Below are positions 1 to 5,462 of a DNA stretch of 5,717 bases, in pieces; position 1 is the stretch's first letter, and every line of letters begins with the position of its first letter. Source of the stretch: Pseudomonadota bacterium (lineage in GTDB: Bacteria; Pseudomonadota; Alphaproteobacteria; Kiloniellales; J153); the NCBI GenBank assembly GCA_022572105.1, contig JACZWN010000204.1, positions 1 to 5,717 of the forward strand, given 5' to 3'. A program made the translations under genes and the position numbers. Under the pieces are notes generated by a model, which saw nothing but the letters and a program-made list of their open reading frames with translations, was not told the DNA's origin and searched no databases.

Positions 1-111
1 CTTGCTATGCCTTGCATCGCCGCGCCACGCGCTCCTGGCCGAAAGCCTTGGGAAGCCGTCTCTATGGGTCATTATCAACGCTCCTTGGTATAAGAACGAG
101 TCGGAGGGATC
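1..111. other. Leader region upstream of pdxJ, no gene recognised
   Basis: No recognisable protein is encoded here. One forward frame stops at TAA 91-93. Another stays open to TGA 113-115, but its translation (containing WVIINAPWYK) resembles nothing I know, so it could at most be the tail of an upstream gene. TATAAG at 89-94 resembles a sigma-70 -10 box, but no convincing -35 hexamer lies 16-18 nt upstream, so I do not call a promoter. GGAGGG at 103-108 is the ribosome binding site for pdxJ. Confidence 0.4.
103..108 (+). promoter_or_regulatory. Ribosome binding site of pdxJ
   Basis: GGAGGG is a strong Shine-Dalgarno match. It lies 3 nt before the ATG at 112 and 9 nt before the in-frame ATG at 118. 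The spacing slightly favours 118, so the mature start could be two codons later than the one annotated. Confidence 0.7.
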
Positions 112-885
112 ATGACCATGGAATACCTGCGCTTGGGCGTGAACATCGATCACGTGGCGACCATCCGCAACGCCCGCGGCGGCGGCCATCCGGACCCGGT
201 ACGTGCCGCGCGCCAGGCCGCGGCCGCCGGCGCCGACGGAATCACCGCGCATCTGCGCGAGGACCGCCGTCATATCTCCGACGACGATATCTCGCGCCTG
301 TCCGAGGGCATCGATCTGCCGCTCAACCTGGAAATGGCGGCGACCGAGGAAATGCTGCAAATCGCGCTGCGCCACCGGCCGCACGCCGGCTGCATCGTTC
401 CCGAGAAGCGCCAGGAAGTCACGACCGAGGGTGGCCTGGACGCGGCCGGCGGGCTGGACGAACTGCGGCCCTATTGCGAGCGGCTGTCGGAGGCGGGCAT
501 CCGCGTCTCGCTGTTCATCGATCCCGACCGGGCCCAGCTCGAGGCGGCCAAGGAGCTGGGCGTCCCGGTGGTCGAGCTCCATACCGGCGCGTATTGCGCC
601 GCCTTCTTCGCGGACCGCGGCGGGACGCGGACCAAGACGGAGCTGGCGCGCATCGTCTCGGCGGCCGAGATGGCCGGGCAGCTGGGCCTCGAATGCCACG
701 CCGGCCACGGCCTGACCTTCGACACCGTGGGACCGGTGGCCGCGGTTCCCGAGGTCATGGAACTGAACATCGGTCACTTCTTGGTCGGCGAGGCGATCTT
801 CTGCGGCCTGGACAGCTCGATCAAGCGCATGCGCAGCCTGATGGACCAGGCGCGCGCCGAGGCCGGCGGCGCGCGGAGCGCCTGA
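112..885 (+). CDS. pdxJ: Pyridoxine 5'-phosphate synthase PdxJ
   Basis: PdxJ condenses 1-deoxy-D-xylulose 5-phosphate with 3-amino-2-oxopropyl phosphate to give pyridoxine 5'-phosphate, the ring-closing step of the DXP-dependent vitamin B6 pathway in the cytosol. The 257-aa product is close to the family's usual length (about 240) and reads as a complete TIM barrel. Visible family blocks are LGVNIDHVATIRNARG (8-23), ADGITAHLREDRRHI (41-55, containing catalytic-type His47), NLEMAATEEM (72-81, Glu74), VPEKRQEVTTEGGLD (96-110), and ECHAGHGLTF (194-203, catalytic-type His199), followed by ELNIGH (217-222) and a phosphate-binding GEAIFCG region. ATG 112 is chosen as the first start after the Shine-Dalgarno; ATG 118 is an equally possible alternative. 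acpS follows after 17 nt, so the two are probably co-transcribed, as in many proteobacteria. Nothing looks broken. Confidence 0.97.
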   Translation: MTMEYLRLGVNIDHVATIRNARGGGHPDPVRAARQAAAAGADGITAHLREDRRHISDDDISRLSEGIDLPLNLEMAATEEMLQIALRHRPHAGCIVPEKRQEVTTEGGLDAAGGLDELRPYCERLSEAGIRVSLFIDPDRAQLEAAKELGVPVVELHTGAYCAAFFADRGGTRTKTELARIVSAAEMAGQLGLECHAGHGLTFDTVGPVAAVPEVMELNIGHFLVGEAIFCGLDSSIKRMRSLMDQARAEAGGARSA

Positions 886-902
886 ACGCTCGTGCATTCG
901 CG

Positions 903-1313
903 ATGATTATCGGCCTCGGCAACGACCTGATCGACATCCGCCGGATCGAGAAGACCCTCGAGCGCTTCGGCGCGCGCTTCACGGCGCGGGTCTTTACCGA
1001 GACCGAGCAGCGCAAGTCGGACCGGCGCGCCACCCGGGCCGCCAGCTACGCCAAGCGCTTCGCCGCCAAGGAGGCCTGCGCCAAGGCGCTCGGCACGGGG
1101 GTGCCGCGCCGCGGCGTTCATTGGCGCGACCTGGGCGTGGTCAACCTGCCGAGCGGCAAGCCGACCATGGAGCTGACCCGCGGCGCGGCGCGGCGCCTGA
1201 AGGAAATCACGCCAGACGGCATGACCGCCCAGATTGACGTGACCCTGACGGACGACTATCCCTTGGCGCAGGCGATCGTGATCATCTCCGCCCGGCCGAA
1301 CGCGCAACCGTGA
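903..1313 (+). CDS. acpS: Holo-[acyl-carrier-protein] synthase AcpS
   Basis: AcpS transfers 4'-phosphopantetheine from coenzyme A to the conserved serine of apo-acyl carrier protein, which makes ACP competent for fatty acid synthesis. The 136-aa product matches the small trimeric AcpS type. It begins MIIGLGNDLIDIRRIE, with the Mg-binding Asp8, and carries FAAKEACAKALGTG at 53-66, with Glu57 and Lys61 of the signature. The C-terminal half ends in a beta-rich ISAR region typical of the family. ATG 903 is chosen because the product then starts directly with the family's first strand; the frame is open much further upstream, but only as a shadow of pdxJ. No clear Shine-Dalgarno precedes 903, so translation may be coupled to pdxJ 17 nt upstream. 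Its TGA overlaps a GTG that opens a small candidate ORF. Confidence 0.96.
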   Translation: MIIGLGNDLIDIRRIEKTLERFGARFTARVFTETEQRKSDRRATRAASYAKRFAAKEACAKALGTGVPRRGVHWRDLGVVNLPSGKPTMELTRGAARRLKEITPDGMTAQIDVTLTDDYPLAQAIVIISARPNAQP

Positions 1314-1441
1314 CGCCGGATTGGGGTTTCTTGCACAACGAGGAGGAGGGCGCGCGGGGCCGTGGTTCCGCGGCCGGCGGGGAGTTCAGGCCGCTTTTTG
1401 AGAAAGCAAAGATAATTCAATTCGTTAGGTGGATATTTTAA
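1310..1441 (+). CDS. Candidate small protein, 43 aa, tiling acpS and lepB
   Basis: A 43-codon frame starts with GTG 1310-1312, overlapping the acpS stop as GTGA. It ends with TAA 1439-1441, sharing one base with the lepB ATG as TAATG. The peptide begins MTPDWGFLHNEEEG, has a Gly/Ala/Arg-rich middle, and ends EKAKIIQFVRWIF, a basic-hydrophobic tail. I recognise no family. Exact tiling at both ends is typical of translationally coupled genes and would keep ribosomes moving into lepB. Against it, the GTG has no Shine-Dalgarno of its own, the last ten codons are AT-rich with ATA and AGG codons unusual for this genome, and the frame overlaps possible RNA hairpins. It may simply be a chance frame in an intergenic gap. 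Confidence 0.3.
   Translation: MTPDWGFLHNEEEGARGRGSAAGGEFRPLFEKAKIIQFVRWIF
1370..1399 (+). terminator. Weak candidate intrinsic terminator or attenuator before lepB
   Basis: GCGGCC (1370-1375) and GGCCGC (1389-1394) can form a 6-bp stem with a 13-nt loop, immediately followed by TTTTT (1395-1399). The stem is short and the loop large, so strength is doubtful. The same GCGGCC can instead pair with GGCCGUG at 1358-1364 around a GUUC loop, a 7-bp hairpin with one G-U pair that would exclude the terminator. If real, it would separate pdxJ-acpS from lepB-rnc or make read-through conditional. Confidence 0.22.
1427..1432 (+). promoter_or_regulatory. Ribosome binding site deciding the lepB start
   Basis: AGGTGG lies 8 nt before ATG 1441 and resembles the Shine-Dalgarno consensus. 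The upstream in-frame GTG at 1429 lies inside this motif and has no ribosome binding site of its own. This supports ATG 1441 as the lepB start. Confidence 0.55.
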
Positions 1442-2181
1442 TGCCGAAAAAGAAGCCAAGTGCCCTCGGTGAAACCGTTCGCACGGTAATCTACGCGGTG
1501 CTCATCGCGTTCGTCATCCGGGTCTTCGCTTACGAACCCTTCAACATCCCGTCCGGCTCCATGAAGCCGACCCTTTTGATCGGCGACTATCTCTTCGTCT
1601 CCAAGTTCTCCTATGGCTACAGCCGGTACTCCCTACCGTGGGGCCTGCCGATCATCGGGGAGCGCATCCTGGCGAGCGAGCCCGAGCGCGGCGACGTCGT
1701 GGTCTTCAAGCTGCCCAAGGACAACAGGACCGACTATATCAAGCGCGTCGTCGGCCTGCCGGGCGACACGATTCAGGTTACCCGCGGCATCCTTCACATC
1801 AACGGCGAGCCGGTCGAGCGCCGCAAGGTGGGCACCGTGCGGTTGGCCAGCTACGGCGGCTACGTCCAACGGGTGACCGAATACATCGAGACCCTGCCCA
1901 ATGGGGTCGAGCACCGGATCTGGGAGGTGAGCGACGACGAGGATCTGGACAACACGCCGCTCTACGAGGTGCCGCCCGGACACTTCTTCATGATGGGCGA
2001 CAACCGGGACAGCAGCCAGGACAGCCGCGTCACCTACGCGGTCGGTTTCGTGCCGTTCCGGAACCTGATCGGGCGCGCCGAGTTTCTGTTCTTCTCGCAC
2101 GACGACAGCGCCGGGTGGTTCGAAGTGTGGAAGTGGCCGGGCGCGATCCGATTCAGCCGCATCTTCGATGGCGTCGAATAG
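1441..2181 (+). CDS. lepB: Signal peptidase I LepB
   Basis: LepB is the inner-membrane serine protease that removes signal peptides from exported proteins on the periplasmic side. From ATG 1441 the product is 246 aa. It has a short basic N-terminus (PKKK), one membrane anchor at about 14-30 (VRTVIYAVLIAFVIRVF) and a periplasmic S26 protease domain. The nucleophile sits in NIPSGSMKPT (Ser40), the general base in DYIKRVVGLPGD (Lys101), and the conserved box GDNRDSSQDSR is at 186-196. The single anchor and the KFSYGYSRYSLPWG stretch fit alphaproteobacterial LepB, unlike the two-anchor E. coli enzyme. An alternative GTG start at 1429 would add MDIL. The end overlaps rnc by 14 nt. The lepB-rnc-era order is a classic proteobacterial operon. 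Confidence 0.96.
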   Translation: MPKKKPSALGETVRTVIYAVLIAFVIRVFAYEPFNIPSGSMKPTLLIGDYLFVSKFSYGYSRYSLPWGLPIIGERILASEPERGDVVVFKLPKDNRTDYIKRVVGLPGDTIQVTRGILHINGEPVERRKVGTVRLASYGGYVQRVTEYIETLPNGVEHRIWEVSDDEDLDNTPLYEVPPGHFFMMGDNRDSSQDSRVTYAVGFVPFRNLIGRAEFLFFSHDDSAGWFEVWKWPGAIRFSRIFDGVE

Positions 2182-2905
2182 CGGCCCCGGCGCGGCGCGG
2201 CGCGCGGACAACGGGCCGGCAGAGGATCCGGCTCCGCTGGCCGAGCGCCTGGGTCATCGCTTCGCACGGCCCGAGCTGCTGGTTCGGGCGCTCACCCATC
2301 CGAGCGCCGCGAAGCATCGGGGCGCGCGGGACGACAGCTACGAGCGCCTGGAGTTTCTCGGCGACCGGGTGCTCGGCCTGATCGTGGCCGACCTTTTGCT
2401 GGCCCGCTTTCCGGGCGAGGCGGAGGGCGCGCTCGCCGTGCGCCACGCCGATCTGGTGCGCCGCGAGACCCTCGCCGAGGTGGCCGGCGAGCTCGGGCTC
2501 GAGCGCCACCTGCGTCTGGCCAAGGGCGAGGAGGCGGCGGGCGAGCGGCGAAACCCGGCGCTCTTGGCCAACGCCTGCGAGGCGGTCATCGGCGCGCTCT
2601 ATCTGGACGGCGGGCTGGATGCCGCGCGCGGCCTCATCGAATCGTTTTGGACGGCGCGCATCGAGTCCGCGTCCAAGCCGCCCCAGGACGCCAAGACCGG
2701 CTTGCAGGAATGGGCGCAAAAGCGCGGCCTGGCGCTGCCCCGCTACCGCGAGGTGGGCCGCGAGGGACCGGCGCACGAGCCGCACTTCACGATCGAGGCC
2801 AGCGTCGCGGGGCACGAGCCCGCCCAAGGCGAGGGCCGCTCCAAGCGCCTGGCCGAACGGGCCGCCGCCGAGCGCCTGCTGGCGCGGGTCAGGGACCAAG
2901 CCTAG
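2168..2905 (+). CDS. rnc: Ribonuclease III
   Basis: RNase III cleaves double-stranded RNA as a homodimer, processing the rRNA precursor and regulating mRNAs and antisense pairs in the cytosol. The 245-aa product has an endonuclease domain at about 21-170 and a double-stranded RNA-binding domain at about 174-242. The signature ERLEFLGDRVLG (59-70) carries Glu59, Glu62 and Asp66, equivalent to E. coli Glu38, Glu41 and Asp45. The second metal-site block reads LLANACEAVIGALYLDGG: Glu138 matches the essential E. coli Glu117, but the Asp114 equivalent is Asn135. The first 20 residues are a Gly/Ala/Arg-rich extension relative to E. coli. ATG 2168 overlaps lepB by 14 nt and has no clear Shine-Dalgarno, so coupled translation is likely. 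Confidence 0.95.
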   Translation: MASNSGPGAARRADNGPAEDPAPLAERLGHRFARPELLVRALTHPSAAKHRGARDDSYERLEFLGDRVLGLIVADLLLARFPGEAEGALAVRHADLVRRETLAEVAGELGLERHLRLAKGEEAAGERRNPALLANACEAVIGALYLDGGLDAARGLIESFWTARIESASKPPQDAKTGLQEWAQKRGLALPRYREVGREGPAHEPHFTIEASVAGHEPAQGEGRSKRLAERAAAERLLARVRDQA

Positions 2906-2940
2906 TGTCGTGAAAGGTTCCTTGCCTCGGCTGTCAAATT

Positions 2941-3146
2941 TTCACCACAAAGACACGAAGACAAAGACTCACCACAGAGGCACAGAGACACGAGAGGAGA
3001 AACCAAAAAAACCACGAAGACACAAAGACACTAAGAACTTTTTGGTTGCGCGCTTCGCGCGCGAAATTCCTCTTTGCAACTTTGTGTCTTCGTGCCTTCG
3101 TGGTGATTCTTTCTGGTTCTCTGTGCCTCTGTGCCTCTGTGGTGAA
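2941..3146. repeat. Imperfect inverted repeat element between rnc and era
   Basis: Two kinds of unit occur in the order A-B-A, then inverted A-B. The B arm TCACCACAGAGGCACAGAG (2969-2987) is perfectly inverted at 3127-3145 (19 bp). CACGAAGACACAAAG (3013-3027) is perfectly inverted at 3080-3094 (15 bp). The outer left unit, starting TTCACCAC at 2941, is a degenerate A copy that can also pair with 3086-3105. The centre is a GC hairpin at 3048-3062. The right arm contains TCTGTGCC in almost three tandem copies (3120-3141), the left fewer. TTTTT at 3151-3155 follows the right arm, so transcripts could form a large terminator-like stem. Strings like these recur between genes in many environmental bacteria, and their translations (LCLCASVV, LCLRAFVV) often appear as spurious proteins. 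I know no transposase or accepted name tied to them. Confidence 0.8.
3048..3065. repeat. GC hairpin and perfect palindrome at the centre of the repeat
   Basis: GCGCGC (3048-3053) and GCGCGC (3057-3062) flank the loop TTC. The overlapping TTCGCGCGCGAA (3054-3065) is a perfect 12-bp palindrome. It marks the dyad centre of the element, between the inverted arms at 3013-3027 and 3080-3094. Confidence 0.7.
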
Positions 3147-3202
3147 TCTATTTTTCCCGCCTATCGGGGAACGAATTGTCGGAGTCGGAACGCTTAAGAT
3201 CC

Positions 3203-3206
3203 AGGA
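3203..3206 (+). promoter_or_regulatory. Ribosome binding site of era
   Basis: AGGA lies 7 nt before ATG 3214. It belongs to the first copy of a tandem CCAGGATG duplication (3201-3208 and 3209-3216), whose second copy supplies the start codon. The ATG of the first copy (3206) is out of frame with era. Confidence 0.55.
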
Positions 3207-3213
3207 TGCCAGG

Positions 3214-4134
3214 ATGACTGAGGGCGGCGTGGCCGAGGCGAGCCCGCGCTGCGGCTTCGTGGCGCTCCTGGGCGCGCCGAATTCGGGCAAATCGACCCTG
3301 CTCAACCGCCTGGTCGGGGCCAAGATCTCGATCGTCACCCACAAGGTCCAGACCACGCGCAGCCGCATCCGCGCCATCGCGATTGCCGGTGCCAGCCAGA
3401 TCGTCTTCGTCGACACGCCGGGCATCTTCACGCCCAAGCGGCGCCTGGAGCGGGCCATGGTCGCGGCCGCCTGGTCCGGCGCCCAGGACGCCGACGAGGT
3501 GGTGCTGCTCTACGACGCGGCGCGCCGCGCCGTCGATCCCGATACCCGCCTGATCGTCGACGGCCTCAGGAAGCGTGGCCGCACGGCGATGCTGGCGCTC
3601 AACAAGATCGACCTGATCGCGCGCGCCAAGCTCTTGGAGCTGGCCGCCCGCTTCGAGGCCGAGGGGGTGTTCTCGCGCGTCTTCATGATCTCGGCCTTGA
3701 ACGGCGACGGCGTCGACGACCTGCGCCGCCACCTGGCCGGGCGCATGCCCGAGGGGCCCTGGCACTATCCCGAGGACCAGCTCACGGACCTGCCCGAGCG
3801 CCTGCTCGCCGCCGAGGTGACGCGCGAGAAGCTGTTCCTCAACCTGCACCAGGAGCTGCCCTACGCGCTCACCGTGGAGACCGAGGGCTGGCAGGACTTC
3901 GAGGACGGCAGCGCGCGCATCGAGCAGGTCATCACCGTGGCGCGCGCCGGCCATAAAGGGATCTGCCTGGGCAAGGGCGGGCGCACCATCAAGGCGGTGC
4001 GCGAGGCCGCCCAGCGCGACCTGGAGGCGATGCTCGGGCGCAAGGTGCACCTCTTCCTGTTCGTCAAGGTGCGCGAGAACTGGCTCGAAGACCCGGCCCG
4101 CTACCGGGCGATGGGGCTGGAGTTCGACGTGTGA
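3214..4134 (+). CDS. era: GTPase Era, 30S ribosome assembly factor
   Basis: Era is an essential GTPase that binds the 3' end of 16S rRNA and helps mature the 30S subunit, linking ribosome assembly to growth. From ATG 3214 the product is 306 aa, close to the 301 aa of E. coli Era. The GTPase domain shows G1 GAPNSGKST (20-28), switch I around THKVQTTRSR (42-51), G3 DTPG (67-70), G4 NKID (130-133) and G5 SALNG (160-164). The C-terminal KH domain has its RNA-binding loop in CLGKGGRTIKAV (251-262) and ends KVRENWLEDPARYRAMGLEF. The frame is open back to TTG 3046, but that extension is a translation of the repeat element and adds nothing conserved, so it is rejected. rnc lies upstream, interrupted by the repeat; recO, a frequent alphaproteobacterial follower, is absent. 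Confidence 0.97.
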   Translation: MTEGGVAEASPRCGFVALLGAPNSGKSTLLNRLVGAKISIVTHKVQTTRSRIRAIAIAGASQIVFVDTPGIFTPKRRLERAMVAAAWSGAQDADEVVLLYDAARRAVDPDTRLIVDGLRKRGRTAMLALNKIDLIARAKLLELAARFEAEGVFSRVFMISALNGDGVDDLRRHLAGRMPEGPWHYPEDQLTDLPERLLAAEVTREKLFLNLHQELPYALTVETEGWQDFEDGSARIEQVITVARAGHKGICLGKGGRTIKAVREAAQRDLEAMLGRKVHLFLFVKVRENWLEDPARYRAMGLEFDV

Positions 4135-4211
4135 GCGCGGGAAGGCTGCCAGGACTGCGCCGGGTCTGCTAAACTTCCGCGCGCAACCAAGCGGGAAGAA
4201 GCAACAGTCGC

Positions 4212-5462
4212 GTGTTTAACTTCATAAATATCGAGCTGTTTCCGATCAGCGTCGGCCCCGCGGTCTCGGGTATCGTCGTTACCGGGGTGAAGGCGTCGGC
4301 GGAGCCAGACCGCGAAGGGCAGGCGACGCCGACGGATCTGCCCGTGCCGTGGCGCCAATTGCAGGCCAACCCGGACGTGTTCTCGTTGCTGCAATGGCGC
4401 ACGGCCATCTCCGATTTCGCCGGGCGCGACGCCGAGATGACGGCGCTCAAGGCGTGGGCGTATTCGGACCTGCCCATTTCGGCGAAGTTCGTGACCGGCG
4501 AAGGCGGCGTGGGCAAGACGCGCCTCGCCGCCGAACTGGCGATGGAACTGCGCAAGGACGGTTGGGCCGCCGGCTTTCCCGATCTGCGCCATGACAACGC
4601 CTATTTCGCGGCCAAGTCCGGCACCCTCCTGATCGTCGACTACCCCGAGGAGCTTCCCGGGGGACTGGACTCCCTGTTCACCGGATTGGCGCGTGTGGAG
4701 GAAAGCGGTGCCAGCCGGTTGCGGGTGCTTTTTCTGAGCCGCCGCGAACCCGATGTCTGGCGCCAACTGGCCCTCGACACCAACGCGGACGCGATGATCG
4801 ACTGGGCGCCGGTCCCGCTGGGACCGCTAATGGGGGAGGCCGCCTGGAGTGTTTTCCATTCCGCGCTCGAGCGCGCGGCGGAAGCCGAAGACACGGTCCC
4901 GCCGCCCGTCTCGATGGAAGTGCTCGATGCCTGGCTGGAACACGCGCCGGAGAACGACCGCGCCCTGTTTATCGTCGCGGCGGCCCTCTATTGCGCCCTG
5001 CACCCGGACTCACCGCTCGTGGACTACAAGGGCCGGGAGATCGTGACCGCACTGGTCGAGCGGGAGATCGTGCGGCTCCGCCGGACGGCGCAAGGCGCCG
5101 GCCTCGGCCCGGATGCCCTGTCCCAACTCCTGGCTTTCGCGGCGATCCGTGACGGGCTGGACTCGGAAGCGGCGAACGCGCTCGCGGCCAAGAACGAACT
5201 CCATTTGCAAATCCCGGATTGGCCAAGCCTTGTCGAAAAACTCGGCACAACGAGTTGGCTGATCGACAACGAGATCCCGGCACCCGCGCCCGATATTCTG
5301 GCCGCGGCTTTGCTCGTCGAAGTGTTCCGGTCTGACCCGAACAACGCGCCGGAATGGCTCTGGGCCGCAATCGAAAACGATGTCCCGGGCGGCTTGGAAC
5401 GGCTGGGCCGACTCAGCCACGACGCCGAGGTCGTTCTTGGCCTGCACGCGAGCATCGCATGA
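4212..5462 (+). CDS. STAND-like P-loop NTPase (NTPase half of a STAND-TPR pair)
   Basis: A 416-aa predicted ATPase of the STAND type, in which ATP-driven conformational change or oligomerisation usually follows detection of a trigger by a C-terminal repeat sensor. FAGRDAEMTAL (69-79) matches the F-GR-E-L block preceding NACHT/NB-ARC-type domains. GEGGVGKT (96-103) is Walker A, GTLLIVDYPEE (137-147, Asp143) is Walker B, and LRVLFLSRREPDVW (170-183, Arg177) is a sensor-1-like strand. Residues 200-416 look helical, as in a winged-helix/helical linker region, and include ERLGRLSHDAEVVLGL (395-410). Only about 66 residues precede the NTPase core, too few for most effector domains; residues 9-26 are mildly hydrophobic. 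GTG 4212 is the only plausible start, since an in-frame TAA lies at 4170. GGGAAG at 4193-4198 is a distant ribosome binding site. The end overlaps the next ORF as ATGA. Trigger and output are unknown. Confidence 0.8.
   Translation: MFNFINIELFPISVGPAVSGIVVTGVKASAEPDREGQATPTDLPVPWRQLQANPDVFSLLQWRTAISDFAGRDAEMTALKAWAYSDLPISAKFVTGEGGVGKTRLAAELAMELRKDGWAAGFPDLRHDNAYFAAKSGTLLIVDYPEELPGGLDSLFTGLARVEESGASRLRVLFLSRREPDVWRQLALDTNADAMIDWAPVPLGPLMGEAAWSVFHSALERAAEAEDTVPPPVSMEVLDAWLEHAPENDRALFIVAAALYCALHPDSPLVDYKGREIVTALVEREIVRLRRTAQGAGLGPDALSQLLAFAAIRDGLDSEAANALAAKNELHLQIPDWPSLVEKLGTTSWLIDNEIPAPAPDILAAALLVEVFRSDPNNAPEWLWAAIENDVPGGLERLGRLSHDAEVVLGLHASIA

Larger units (their letters stand above)
2906..3213. 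other. rnc-era intergenic region carrying a dispersed-type repeat
   Basis: These 308 nt hold no gene I can support. Positions 2906-2940 are ordinary spacer, 2941-3146 are the imperfect inverted repeat described separately, and 3147-3213 are the era leader. The composition of the repeat, rich in CACAGAG and CACGAAG strings and lower in GC, differs sharply from both neighbouring genes. I found no convincing promoter for era; TTGTCG at 3176 and TAAGAT at 3195 are only 13 nt apart. Confidence 0.75.

Noticed and set aside
66..94. Sigma-70 promoter for pdxJ using TATAAG at 89-94
   Set aside because: No -35 hexamer at proper spacing, and the implied start would leave a leader of about 10 nt.
12..902. 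Long + strand frame continuous with acpS
   Set aside because: It overlaps pdxJ in another frame, is Arg/Gly/Pro-rich as GC-rich shadows are, and has no family motif before the acpS MIIGLGND start.
2941..3146. Possible CRISPR array
   Set aside because: Units are irregularly spaced, partly inverted and degenerate, and there are no unique spacers of constant length or cas genes.
2619..3197. Forward ORF running from rnc into the repeat
   Set aside because: It is an Arg/Ser/Pro-rich shadow of rnc continued through repeat sequence, with no motif of its own.
2934..3458. Reverse-strand 174-codon ORF across the repeat and the start of era
   Set aside because: Its cysteine/leucine/valine-rich part is the translation of the repeat units, and the rest is the complement of era. 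Such products are typical spurious annotations.
3148..4050. 300-codon reverse-strand ORF opposite era
   Set aside because: The forward strand encodes Era with every G motif and the KH loop intact; the reverse product is His/Ala/Gly-rich low-complexity shadow.
5430..5460. Programmed -1 ribosomal frameshift between the NTPase and TPR ORFs
   Set aside because: No slippery heptamer was found by eye before the stop; ATGA reinitiation or an indel explains the arrangement more simply.
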